A stretch of DNA of 64,000 bases. Origin: Closterium sp. NIES-65 (taxonomy: Eukaryota; Streptophyta; Zygnematophyceae; Desmidiales; Closteriaceae). Every line of letters begins with the position of its first letter. Within the stretch, counting starts at the first letter, position 1. The stretch is taken from positions 1,116,501 through 1,180,500 of the forward strand of contig CANXME010002001.1 of NCBI GenBank assembly GCA_948144175.1, written 5' to 3'. Position numbers and translations under genes: made by a program. Below are positions 11,904 to 22,378 of this stretch, one piece after another. A model generated the notes under the pieces. That model searched no databases and had not been told where the DNA came from. It worked only from the letters and a program-made list of their open reading frames with translations.

Positions 11904-12146
11904 TGTCAGACTAATATATAATTCTATATATTGTTCTATAACTGCCTGTAGTGTAGAATACTGTAGTCATATAACTTTCTAGTTGGTGGTGCACCTTGCA
12001 TGCTCTGTTTGCTATATGTACTCTTGTGCTATAGTGAACATCATTCCCCTCTCAACTTTCTCGACACTTCTCCTTACCCTCGAACTCGATCACTAAGCTA
12101 CTAAACCTATGGCTTCTAAGCCCACCTATACTTAGCTTATTTCACA
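11904..12146 (+). repeat. 3' LTR of element B
   Basis: 243 bp, matching 10274-10516. The target duplication aataac follows at once. Confidence 0.93.
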
Positions 12147-12170
12147 ATAACACATATATAGTGTTTGACA

Positions 12171-12760
12171 GTTGTAATCAAAGATTGAGGCGCCCTCAAA
12201 CCCAGTGAAGAGCACATGTTGAGTAGCCACCATGAGATATGCTCCCGTGTCCAGTGCAAGCCATGTCTGGCTGATTGTGGTCTTCACGTGCCTTTTGCTC
12301 GACAGACTGCAATGGAAAAAAAATAAAAAGCACATGTGTTAGGCCATATGAAGTAAAGCCAATACCGGTGGAGAGATAAAACACATAGCATATCTCACAT
12401 GTTATGGAAATGGATCAACATCGAGAAACCGTCTTGAATGCGCATCGCGTCGACAACGCTGATAAAGGTGTTCTAATGTAGGGAGGTGAAGAAGGGTTTC
12501 GTAGGGAAATGAGGACTTTTGATGTTTGGGCTGCATGAACCTGTAGTAGGCGCTGGAGGCCCGCGACCTTTGGCGAAGGTGCTGATGATATCATCCACGG
12601 GTGGCAACACCTCCTTACACACCACATGCATTGAGAATTTGATGGGCAATGTGCTAGGCTGATCCTTCTGACCTTTACGTTGCTTCCTCTTCTTCCTGTT
12701 TTTGCCATGCTCGTCGGGAACGAGCTTCCCTGAGAATTGACTTGCTATGCAAATCCATGC
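12171..12760 (-). pseudogene. 5' exons of the disrupted Ulp1-like gene
   Basis: On the minus strand a block at about 12760-12401 reads KNRKKRKQRKGQKDQPSTLP (a basic, possibly nuclear, stretch) and IKFSMHVVCKEVLPPVDDII. It carries one in-frame stop at about 12472 and ends near a gtgaga donor. After an intron with a T-rich acceptor (tccattgcag), an exon at about 12312-12171 reads TISQTWLALDTGAYLMVATQ. The same frame continues past element A into 3127-3060, up to a gtaagc donor. Element A therefore lies within this exon. The relation to the Ulp1-like exons at 2133-2980 is inferred from strand, order and intron boundaries. I do not recognise the N-terminal domain. Confidence 0.4.
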
Positions 12761-13515
12761 CGGCCGAGCGCAAAAAAAAGACTAGAAGCTCGAAGAATAG
12801 AGGTAAGAGTTTAGAAGCCCTTTGGACACACGGCCTACAATAATGTCAGGAATGAAGGAGGTGAAGGGTTAGGGCGGAAGGGCTGGCTGTGATGTGTGGG
12901 AATGTTCAATGAGGGGATGTGATGTGATGGAGAGAGGTTCCATCAGGATCATGACCACAATCTACACGTCATACCTTTATTGGTTCCCCAACCTCGACGG
13001 TCATGAAAGTTGATTGGTTGGGGTAATAGTCATGACATCTTATGCAGCTAACCCACCCACCTCGACATTCATGAATGTTGACAGATCATTGTTGGAACCT
13101 GTCAGAGCACCACACACATCACTCACCCTTGAAGCACACAAATTTACACATGCATGCCAATTTGGCGCACGACAATGAATCACAACACTTCTGACCAATC
13201 AGTCACGCCACGCGTGGCGAATACATGTCCAGAGCTGATTATGATTATTTGTGAATTCAGCCAATGTATACACGGCTGCCCGAAATCACGAGGAGAAGGG
13301 CGGGAAAATCGAGCGAGAGGGGCGTGCGCAAACACTGTCCATTGAGTTATGAGAGGATCCAACGTGGCGAGGTCGCGATCAATTGGGTCGACCATTTTGA
13401 GAGAAACATGATTTTGTTTGATGCGCATCATTTCCGAGGCGCCTCCGCTCCGTTCATGACCCTTCCGAGCCTAGTTTGCCCCCAAGTCCCCACCTAGCTC
13501 AATTTACCCTATTTC
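12761..13515. other. Host intergenic DNA
   Basis: No coding region or element is supported here. The stretch is less GC-rich than its neighbours. It carries a pair of similar 23-bp motifs at 12991-13013 and 13059-13081. It lies between the Ulp1-like gene (minus) and, once Gypsy C is disregarded, the CAND2-like gene (plus), so it is a candidate shared promoter region. The last five bases, atttc (13511-13515), are the left target duplication of element C. Confidence 0.5.
12991..13081. promoter_or_regulatory. Paired palindromic motif in intergenic DNA
   Basis: The motif acctcgac..tcatgaa.gttga occurs at 12991-13013 and 13059-13081, 68 bp apart. The second copy contains the perfect 14-bp palindrome acattcatgaatgt (13065-13078). 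Duplicated palindromes upstream of a gene can be binding sites for dimeric regulators; that function is inferred only. Confidence 0.25.
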
Positions 13516-13792
13516 TGAGAGGAAAAACCCTTTTCCTTACTGGGGTTTACTCAACCGCGTACAACCCCAACTTTCGGAAGTGGACGTTAGACCATTTTGC
13601 TTGCTGCCGAAGCAACCTCGCGTCACCTTCGGCTTTCCTTTGCCCGACCTGCACCCAACCTCGTGCTCCCGAGGTTCTCGCCTAGCTAGGTTGACCCACT
13701 ATATTAGCGCATGCCTTTATTGTATTGTCAGTTCATTGAGTCACATCTTCGTTATTCGTTATTCCGCGCACTCTCTTTTATAACTCATAACA
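13516..13792 (+). repeat. 5' LTR of Gypsy C
   Basis: 277 bp ending in cataaca; matches 38772-39047 with about 16 differences. Confidence 0.92.
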
Positions 13793-13994
13793 CTTGGTAT
13801 CAGAGCTACTTTCCTAGTTCACCCCGCTCTTCGAGGGTAGTTTGGAGGCACGGGTGTGGCTGGTAAAGGAGACTGCAAAACGGTTGGCTGCAAGGTTCGT
13901 TAACTCTAACCTGCCCGACTCCAATAGTTTTTGCTTTCTTCTTGCTTGATAGGCCACGAATACCCCTCTGCCCTCCAGACGAAGCGTGCGACTC

Positions 13995-15032
13995 ATGGAC
14001 CAGGAGAAGTTGAGCGAAATGCTGGTGCAAATAGCAGAGCTACATGCAACAGTGAAGACATTATCGACGGAGGTTACAACACTACGTGCGGAAAACACCG
14101 AGCTACGCCAGACGCGAGGTGAAGCGCGTCAGTAGTTGCCCGATGAAAAAGGTGACACCGCCAGCCATGGGGCAAGTGGAGCCGTCACAAGTGGCGAGCT
14201 CGCACGAGGCAATGACAAGAACGAACGGCCAGCATCGTCAGCGCCAGCGACACTTGCAGTTACATCAATCAATATTAAACCCGCGAGCCCGCCCCCGTTC
14301 AACCCTGGCGACAAGACCACTACAGTGAAGGGGTTGTTATTTGGCGTGGAGGTCTTCTTTACTGCAGCGCGTGTTGACGATGACGCCACACGTATTACGG
14401 TATCGCTTCTCCGAGGAGCGGCTCTGGAGTGGTGGCGACATACCTTGGATACGGGGACCCTGACATATGTGGCAGACGGGACTTCAACGTCGATTTATCA
14501 AGAGGGAGCACCGATATTCGGCGTGACCAAGATATGCACGTGGAAGGAGTGGGGCGCAGCCTTACGCGATCGCTTTGAGCACATATCCGGCGCAGAGGAA
14601 GCTCGCATGAAGCTGCGTACCTGGTCGTAGTTGGCATCTGTCCTAGACTACACGGCAACGTTCGTGGCCTTTGCTGACCAAGTGGATGACATGTCGGAAG
14701 CAGAGCGGTTAGATAAGTACGTCTGCGGCCTTAAATACGAGATACAGTATGAGGTGCGCCGATGCCGCCCGACATCGTTTCTGGAAGCAGCACGGTTAGC
14801 AGAATCCACGGACGCACTGATGCAGTACGCGAGGTCGAATTCCCAGGAGGGAAACCGTTTTCGCGGCCAGACCCAACGGGCCACGATCAACGAAGTCCAT
14901 GCACCAAACCGCCCCTACACATGGTTGTGTTATAAGTGCGGGAAGCCAGGTCACAAATATGAAGACTATTCTGAGAGAACACCAGCGAAGAGGAACGTCG
15001 GGAAAGAACCGGGAAATGGGAAGAGTCGGTAA
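13995..15032 (+). pseudogene. Gypsy C Gag
   Basis: It begins MDQEKLSEMLVQIAELHATV, a predicted coiled coil continuing to about 14120. A retrotransposon capsid domain follows (GAALEWWRHTLDTG, then FVAFADQVDDMSEAERLDKY). Near the end is a zinc-knuckle region, CYKCGKPGHK (about 14935-14960). It is a fossil. Confidence 0.82.
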
Positions 15033-15149
15033 CAGACGGGCCCCGTACTGACTGTGCTCTGTCGCCCGAACACCATCATGCCCACCGAGTAGTGGTTCCG
15101 ATTCATGCAATCAATCGCACTTGGCCGAATAACCAGGATAACCATGTGG

Positions 15150-15530
15150 ATTACCCTGTGCTGGTCGTCGGCAAAGTGTAAAAAAAAAAAAATGTTCGTC
15201 GACGGAGGGGCCAGCCATAGCCTCTTCAACTTGGCGACAGCAATAAAATCCAAGCTGAAACTTGACACGTGTCTGCCCGAAATCGACGCTCGCCTCGTGG
15301 ATGGAACGCCTCTGGCGATTTTGGAAGAAGCACGGGCGGTGCTGATTGAATGCGGCGATGATTTCGGCTTCAGCATGAAGTTTCTTGCGACAACGCTGGA
15401 TGGCTGTGACGTGCTGCTGGGACGTGATTGGTTGCGACGACACGACCCCGTCATCGACTGGACAACGGGATCGTGCAGCATCAGCAAGCACGAGGGGCTA
15501 ATTAAATTGCCTACATGGACACCTGACTAC
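15150..15530 (+). pseudogene. Gypsy C protease
   Basis: The aspartic protease signature FVDGGASHSLFN is at about 15191-15230, followed by the hydrophobic second half (CDVLLGRDWLRRHDPVIDW), typical of Gypsy proteases. Confidence 0.82.
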
Positions 15531-15689
15531 ATACAAGCCCTGTGCGTAAAAGCGATCACTATTGGTCGCCACTTGAATCAAGGCGCGCAGCTGCTCGCCG
15601 TATGTTTCCGCGATTTGGCAGCCGACACCGACGGAAAAGATATTGAGATGTTGTGCGCAGCTGTACCACCTGATTTAGCGGAGCTGATT

Positions 15690-17040
15690 CGACAGTGCCC
15701 GGACATCTTCCCCGACGATCTGCCACCTGGACTACCGAGAGGCCTGAGGACCACAAGATCCTGCTGGAGCCTGGCGCGCAACCGACCGTTCTTACACAGT
15801 GGCGGTTGACCCAACCGGAACTCGAGGAGCTGCGAAGACAAATTGAAGGCATGTTGGACAAAGGGTTTATTCAACCCAGTACATCTCCCTTCGCAGCCCC
15901 GGTCATGTTCACGCCGAAGAAGGATGGCGGGCTTCGCATGTCTGTCGACTATCGCGCGCTCAACCGGTAGACCATCAAATCTCGCTATCCAATTCCACGC
16001 ACCAACGACCTCCTCGATCAACTTCGCGGCGCTCCCTACTTTCAAAAATTGACTTGTGTGGCGGTTACCACCAGATTCGGGTCTTCGTCGACGACTGCCA
16101 CAAGACTGCCTTCACACCCGCTACAGAAGCTACGAACTCACAGTGATGCCGTTTGGCCTCATAAACGCGCCTTCGACCTTTCAACTGACCATGAACAGAA
16201 TTTTCCGGGAATTTCTCGACAAGTGTGTGATCGTCTAATTGGACGATATTCTGATTTTTAGCAAGACAAGAGAACAACCTCTCCGAGACCTCTATGCATT
16301 GTTTAAGCGGTTGCAGGAGAACTGCCTCATCACCAAGGGCTCTAAATGCGAGTTCTTTAAGCAGGAGTTGGAGTTTTTGGGGAACGTCTTCCCCCGCGAC
16401 GACATCAAAATCGACCCGGCAAAAATCAAGACTATTCAGGAGTGGAAGTCCCCGACTAACATCCCAAATATAGCGGGGATAACCAGCCCGCTGACCGACC
16501 TGCTGCACAAGGACACGACTTTTGTGTGGGGGGAGGAAGCTGAGGCGGCTTTTCAGGAGTTGAAGAATTTTCTCGTTTCCCCTCTGGTTTTGCGCATCGC
16601 TGACCCATCGAAGCCGTTCGAAGTCGTCACCGATGCCTCAGATTTCGCCATCGGAGCTGTACTCCTCCGGGATTTCGGGAACTGATTGCAACCGATCGCC
16701 TACGAGGAGCTGTACTCCTCCAGGATTTCGGCAACTGATTGCAGCCGATCGCCTACGAGTCACGCAAGTTGCAGTCGGCCGAGTGCAACTACCTGGTACA
16801 TGGCAAGGAGATGCTCGCCATATTACACGCGTTCAAACTATGGTGCTGCTGCTTGGTGGGCGCTGACGAAACTGTTCGCACTGACCACAAGTCACCACAG
16901 TACCTGCGAGCTCAGCCCAACCTCAATTTGCGACAAATTCGGTGGCTAGACTACATGGAGAGCCACTTCACCTCACGCATCACATACAAGAAAGGGGCGA
17001 ATAACATTGCCGATGCCCTAACCAGACTGACAGTTAAATC
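15690..17040 (+). pseudogene. Gypsy C reverse transcriptase and RNase H
   Basis: RT landmarks are present: [59 protein letters not shown] and LGNVF. The RNase H part begins FEVVTDASDFAIGAVL and ends near GANNIADALTRL. It is interrupted in several places and carries a short local duplication in the RNase H part. Confidence 0.85.
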
Positions 17041-17179
17041 CGCTGCAGTACTCATCACCCATTCGAACCAGCTCCTTACGGGACTTTTCACCCACGGCTA
17101 CACTACGGGCCCATTCTTCATGACTGGAAATCACCAGCAGGCGACGACGCAGAAGGGGAATTATAAGCTAAAAGCCAGA

Positions 17180-17625
17180 ACTCGCCGGATTTGGGTTCCC
17201 ACTTACCGATTGCTGCGTGAACCCCTTATTCATGAGGTCAACGATTTTAACCTCTGTGGACATTTCGGGGTTGATAAATCCCAGAAGCTGTTGCACCGTC
17301 AATATTATTGATCCGATTCTGATACGACGTGCAGCAATATGTGTCCTCATGCAGGGTGTGCCAAGCCATAAAATCGACACGTCAGCGGCCAGCTGGATTG
17401 CTGCAACCCCTGGAGCCACCCGAACGACAGTGGAAACAGGTGACGATGGATTTCGTCACGTGACTGCCTGTTGGGCCGTCTGGCAACGACACTGTTCTCG
17501 TCGTCGTCGATCGCCTCACGAAAATGGCGCATTTTGCACCGTGTCGTACAACAATCACCGCCGAAGAAACTGCGCGCCTCTTCATCTCGACCGTCGTGCG
17601 ACTGCACAGAATCCCCGCGGCGATC
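17180..17625 (+). pseudogene. Gypsy C integrase, part before insertion D
   Basis: The zinc-binding and early catalytic core can be read (GHFGVDKSQKLLHR; then VVVDRLTKMAHFAPC in part). The sequence stops at the target site of element D (cgatc, 17621-17625). The other part is at 37904. Confidence 0.75.
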
Positions 17626-17751
17626 TGTCAAACTTATATGCTATAGACTGTGTAGGCTGTAGTGGGGTAGATAATATGGGGTACAACACTTTTAGGTTTT
17701 CTTACTTGTACCCACCTCTTTCCTAGTGCATTCATTCCTCGTTTTTTCACA
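17626..17751 (+). repeat. 5' LTR of Copia D
   Basis: 126 bp, TGTCAAAC to TTTCACA, followed directly by the primer site TGGTATAGAGC. Confidence 0.92.
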
Positions 17752-18076
17752 TGGTATAGAGCAGGTTCCCTAGTGGGAACGTTTCCTAGGGCCCACCGAA
17801 AATCGAATATTTTTTTCCTGCCCGGAGCGCGCTTCGCCCCTGCCCGAGTCGTGCCCCGTGTGCCTGCCCTCCCATCGCGTCCCCTGCCCTTAGCGGCCCG
17901 TCGCGCCCTCTTACGGCCCCGTAGCGGCCCCTCTCACGGCCCCTCGCGGCCCTTCGCGGCCCCTTCGTGGCCCCTCGCGGACCCTTCTCGGCCCCGTCGC
18001 CGCGCCTTCGTGGCCCCTCGCGGCCCCTTCGTGGCCCCTCGCGGCCCCTTATCGGCCCCTTCGCCGCCCTTAGCGC

Positions 18077-18107
<31 letters not shown>

Positions 18108-18600
18108 GCGGCCCCTTCACGGCCCTGCCGCCCCGCCGCCGCCGACAGCAGCAGCCCCCGCCGTCGACAGCAGCAGCCACCGCCGCCGCTGCCGTGTCTG
18201 CCGCCGCCGCCCCTGCCCGGGCCGCAGCAGCCGCCGCCGCCGACTGCAGCAGCCACCGCCGCCGACAGCAGCAGCCGCCGCCGCCGACGACAACAGCAGC
18301 CGCCGCCGCCGCTGCCGTGTCAGCCGCCAACGCCCCTGCCCGCCGCGGCACCCTGGCCCCTGGAGCAGCCGCCGCTGCTGCAGCCGCCCCTGGCCCCTGG
18401 AGCAGCCGCCCCTGCAGCAGCCGCCCCTGGCCCCTGGAGCAGCAGCCGCGGAGCCCTCGCCATGCGGTGGTAGCGGCCTCACCATTGCCGCTGTCGTACT
18501 CCTGCCCTTCTTGCCACTTGTGAGCACTGTTGTTCCTGCTGTTACTGTTGCTCTTGCTGCTACTGCTCTTTCTACTGCTACTGGTGCTCCTGGCGTGGCC
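17752..18600 (+). other. Copia D leader: GC-rich repeats
   Basis: It begins with the primer site. At about 17885-18070 a unit near cggccccttcgtggcccct repeats. A C30 run is at 18076-18105. Then come gcagcagccgccgccg repeats and, at 18350-18445, ctggagcagccgcccctgca repeats that also fill element B. The long open frames here come from the repeats. Confidence 0.75.
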
Positions 18601-19250
18601 AGATGCAGCTCCAGCACCGTCCGCGTGAGTCCCTCGCCCCCCATCAGCTTTGTGAGTGGTACGCTAGTTGGGGTTGTAGGGGTGGCCACACTGGTACTAC
18701 TGCTACTACTTCTACTGCTGCTACTACTGCTACTGCGGCTACCACTGCTCCTGCTGCTCTTGGCGGTGGCCAGATGCAGCTCCAGCGACGTCCGCGTGAG
18801 TCCCTCACGCCCCAGAAACTTCGTGAGTGGTACGCTACTTGGGGTTGTCGGGGTGGCCGTAGTGGGAGTCCTCCTGGAGTGAGTAGTTCGGGAGCTGCTT
18901 GTAGTGGCCAGGTGCAGCTCCAACGTCGTCCGCGCGCGGTCCTTTCGCCTCAGCAGCTTCGTGAGTGGTACGCTCATCGTGGAGGGTCACGGAGTACTGC
19001 TCGCTGTCCGTACGTCATTCGCACTGGTGCTCGGACTGGTCAGCCTCGGACTGGGACGTTTGGTCACGCAGAGTCCCGCTGCTTCGCCCGTCTGAGCGAC
19101 GCCTGGCGTACGGAGTTTGGCGACGCGGCTGAGCTCCCAAACTGGGTGGAGCTGCTTAGGCAGAGGGTAGATATCTATGCTCTTGACTATGATGCTATCC
19201 TCACTGCCATGTATGCATTGCCTACTAGTGATGAGGGTGACTGTTACCTG
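18601..19250 (+). pseudogene. Copia D Gag tail with triplicated LREWY module
   Basis: Three tandem copies of a peptide unit of about 40-60 residues occur: PRESLAPHQLCEWYASWG, then PRESLTPQKLREWYATWG, then PRAVLSPQQLREWYAHRG. They are separated by Thr/Ala-rich stretches and followed by a Cys-rich segment starting CPYVIRTGARTGQP. The acidic stretch LDYDAILTAMYALP follows. The N-terminal capsid seen in A, E and J is not recognised. Confidence 0.7.
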
Positions 19251-19394
19251 TGTGTTCCGCCTAACCCGGGCATTGAGGCTGCTGCTCTAGGTGCTGGTGA
19301 GGCTGCTGCTGTAGGTGCTAGTGCGTCTGCTCCTCCAGGTGCCGGTGAGTCTGCTGCCCCAGGTGCTGGTGCGTTTGCTCTCTCAGGTACCACG

Positions 19395-20790
19395 TCGTCT
19401 CAGGCTTTACACACCTTCACCCTTGACTCGGATGCTTCCCGCTCCTTCTTTTGAGACCGCACCACACTCACACCGCTTAGTCGGCCGGTTGCAGTCTCCC
19501 TGGTTGACCCCTCTGGGGGTCCTGTCCTTGCCCACTTCTCCACTGTCTTACCGTGTCCGGCGGCCCCTTCTGGCTCCCTGTCAGGTCTTTACCTCCCCTC
19601 GTTCTCTACGAACTTGGTGAGTGGTGCTGACCTACAGGATGGAGGGGTTGACCAGTTAACTCCTGCGAGTCAGCGAGTGACCCACTGTACATGTGCTCAG
19701 ACGGGCCGACACTTGGCCACGTTTGCCCGTCAGCCGGGGTCGAGCCTGTACACACTGACTACTGAGTCTCCTCCAGTAGCAACGTCAGGTCAGGTGTTTG
19801 CTGCAGCGTCCAGGTCTGGTCCTGAGTCTGCCCCCTGCTCGTGTCATCTCCTGTCTCACCAGACTCTCCTCTAGCACCACCGCCTTGGTCACCCCTCCCT
19901 GCCTCGTCTCCGAGGCATGGCCTCTCGTTTCCTTCTCTCTGGTCTCCCCCGGTCCCTCCCTCCTCTTCCTCCGGGGCCTGCCCCCACCTGCGTTCCCTGC
20001 ATCGAGGGGCGGCAGCGCGCCGCTCCTCACTCCTCCGAGTGTCCTCCGACAGAGGCTCCGCTGCAGACGCTTCACCTGGACGTGTGGGGCCCCGCCCGCG
20101 TACGTGGACAGGGTCACGGGCGGTACTTCCTGCTGGTGGTTGACGACTACTCGCGTTACACAACGGTCTTCCCCTTGCGCAGCAAGGGTGAAGTCACTGA
20201 GGTGTTGATCGACTCGATCCGCGCAACTCGTCTCCAGCTCAGAGAGAGTTTCGGCTCGGACTTTCCTGTTCTGCATCTGCACTCCGACAGAGGCAATGAG
20301 TTTTCCTCTAACATTTTGCGAGCCTTCTGTCGTGCACAGGGCATCCGCCAGACGTTCACGCTTCCGGCCTCTCCACAGCAAAATGGCATTGCTGAGCGCC
20401 GCATTGGCATGGTCATGGACGTCGCTCGTACGTCCATGATCCATGCGGCTGCTCCCCATTTTCTGTGGCCGTTCGCGGTTTAGTACGCGGCGCATGAGAT
20501 CAACCTTCAGCCCCGAGTCTCCTTGCCGGAGACCTCCCCTACTCTGCGGTGGACGGGGAAGGTTGGCGATGCGTCTGCGTTTCGTGTCTGGGGATCTCGG
20601 GCTTTTGTCCGCGACTTTTGTGGACAAGCTGTCCCCCCGTGCTGTTCCCTGCGTCTTCCTTGGCTTCCCCCCTGACGCGCCTGGTTGGCGGTTTTACCAC
20701 CCCACCTCGCGCCCTGTTCTGTCCTCCCAGGACGTCACGTTTGACAAGTCGGTCACCTTCTACCGTCTCTTCCCTTACCGCACTGCCCCG
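19395..20790 (+). pseudogene. Copia D protease and integrase
   Basis: Readable parts are the protease segment HTFTLDSDASRSFF, the integrase CVPCIEGRQR-like zinc segment, LHLDVWGPARVRGQGH, VVDDYSRYTTVFPL, HSDRGNEFSSNILRAF and ASPQQNGIAERRIGMV. The C-terminal part (FYHPTSRPVLSSQDVTF) ends near 20760. Confidence 0.8.
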
Positions 20791-20849
20791 CTCCCCCCTC
20801 CGCCGCTCTTCCTCACGCCAGGTGCTGCCTTAGTAGACCCCTTGCCTCC

Positions 20850-21480
20850 CCAGGGTCCTGCTCCATCAGGTGCTTCCCAGGTAGACCCGGTCGAGCCTGT
20901 TGAGGTAGCTGTCGACTCTGGTCCTGCGCGAGGTACTGAGCGTGCTGAGCCTGGTGGTGCTGGGTCTGGAGGTACTGCGACTGGGGGTGCTGAGCCTGGG
21001 GGTGCGGAGACTCGGGGTGCTGAGCCTGGGGGTGCGGGGACTGCAGGTGCAGAGCCTGGGGGTGCTGTCCTTGGGGGTGCTGGGTCTGGAGGTCCTGAGC
21101 CTGGGGGTGCTGCGCCTCGGGGCGCTCTCTCTTCCCAGCAGCTGCAAGAGTGGTACTCTCGGTACTGTCGCACCCTCCGTGGTGCTGCTAGAGCTGGAGC
21201 TAAGGGAGCTGAGCCTACAAGAGTTGGTGTTGCTGCTGACCCTGGGGTCGGCGCTAGAGGTGCTGGAGCCACTGGTCCTGGAGGTGCTCGTACTGGCGAT
21301 AAGGAGGTGCTGGGACTGGGGGTGCTGTTGGGGCTGCTGGAGCTGGTCCTGCTGGAGGTGCTGCTGGTGCTGCTGGAGGTATTGGAGCTGCAAGTGCTGC
21401 TGGGGGTACTGGAGCTGCTGGGGGTGTTGGCGCTAAAGGTGCTGCTGGCGCTGGTGCTTCTAAGGGTGCTGGAGTAGGCG
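20850..21480 (+). repeat. Copia D integrase-RT linker minisatellite
   Basis: A Gly-Ala-Glu-Pro minisatellite with 15-bp core ggtgctgagcctggg lies at about 20940-21125. An LQEWYSRYCR module follows near 21140, then Gly/Ala repeats based on ctggaggtgctg. Confidence 0.75.
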
Positions 21481-21489
21481 CTACTGGTC

Positions 21490-21711
21490 TTGTGTCGGGA
21501 GCACAGACTGGAGCACAGAATGAAGCACATTGCTCTTCGCTACTTCTTTGTTCGTGAGCTGCAGCAGCGTGGTAAGCTGCGCCTTGCCTACGTGGCCTCT
21601 CAGGCCAATATTGCTGATATCTTTACCAAGGCACTTCAGCCTTGTGATCATCAGCGCTTTTGTACGATGCTAGGTCTTGTGCCTACTTGGCCTCACTTGC
21701 TCACTTCTTGA
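21490..21711 (+). pseudogene. Copia D RNase H end
   Basis: The terminal RNase H segment is readable: EHRLEHRMKHIALRYFFV, then ANIADIFTKALQPCDHQRF, with a stop at 21711. It matches the ends of A, E, F, J and K. Confidence 0.8.
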
Positions 21712-21908
21712 CCTTGCTTGTACTGTGATCTATCTATACCTGCACTTGCTTATCTACCTATATATATAATATTGCATGTGAACTAGCCTTGTGGCCTTGA
21801 ACTTGTGCTCGGAATTTGTGGTGACGATGTGATCCACCCTGAGCTTGCTGTGCTTTGCTTGACTGGTCTTGTGACGTCTTGTTCTCCCCCATTTTGCCTA
21901 TGGGGGTG

Positions 21909-22018
21909 TGTCAAACTTATATGCTATAGTCTGTGTAGGCTGTAGTGGGGTAAATAATATGGGGTACAACACTTTTAGATTTTCCTACTTGTACCCACCT
22001 CTTTCCTAGTGCATTCAT
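21909..22018 (+). repeat. 3' LTR of Copia D, first part
   Basis: It matches 17626 onward. It ends at the target duplication TTCAT (22014-22018) of element E and resumes after 37887. Confidence 0.9.
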
Positions 22019-22143
22019 TGTGAAGAAATGAGGAATGAATGAACTAGCACAAGGTTGGGTACAAGTAGGAAACCCTAGGAAACTGTACCCCATACTATCT
22101 ACCCCACTATAGCCTAGACAAGCTATATGATAAAAGTTTGACA
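22019..22143 (-). repeat. 3' LTR of Copia E
   Basis: 125 bp; in element orientation it is preceded by the purine stretch cctatgggggtg. Confidence 0.92.
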
Positions 22144-22378
22144 CACCCCCATAGGCAAAGTGGGGGAGAACAAGAGGTCACAAGACCAGTCAAGCAAAGC
22201 AAAGCAAGCTCAGGTTGGATCACAACGTCACCACACAATCCGAGCAAAACAGCAAGGCCACAAGGCCAGATCACACGCAAGATCATATATGAAGGTAAAA
22301 AGGCAAGTGCAGGTATAGAAAGATCACAGTACAAGCAAGGTCAAGAAGTGAGCAAGTGAGGCCAAGTAGGCACAAGAC

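Larger units (their letters stand above)
10274..12146 (+). mobile_element. Element B: young non-autonomous LTR element
   Basis: Two 243-bp LTRs (10274-10516 and 11904-12146) begin TGTCAG and end TTCACA and differ at only one position I can see. Flanking aataac is duplicated (10268-10273 and 12147-12152), inside A's LTR. The primer site TGGAATCAGAGC starts at 10517, and a purine stretch (acttatgggggcg) precedes the right LTR. The 1.4-kb interior has no capsid, protease, integrase or RT. It holds GC-rich leader-type repeats and an open Pro/Gln/Ala-rich stretch. It looks like a non-autonomous derivative mobilised by relatives such as D, whose leader carries the same ctggagcagccgcc repeats. Confidence 0.88.
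3128..12170 (-). mobile_element. Copia element A with nested element B
   Basis: A nearly complete Copia-type LTR retrotransposon on the minus strand. It is bounded by LTRs of about 128 bp that begin TGTCAAAC and end CTGACA in its own orientation, with a 5-bp target duplication GTTGT (3123-3127 and 12171-12175). Order in its own direction: 5' LTR (split by B), primer site TGGTATTAAGAGC below 10166, GC-rich leader, Gag, protease, integrase, repetitive linker, RT, RNase H, polypurine tract near 3256-3275, 3' LTR. That order is diagnostic of Copia. The LTRs differ at about 3% of positions. The reading frame is broken roughly eight times, so it is a fossil. It sits inside an exon of the Ulp1-like gene. 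Confidence 0.92.

Noticed and set aside
14395-16508. Minus-strand frames across Gypsy C
   Set aside because: They are shadows of Gag, protease and RT on the plus strand; none has recognisable motifs.
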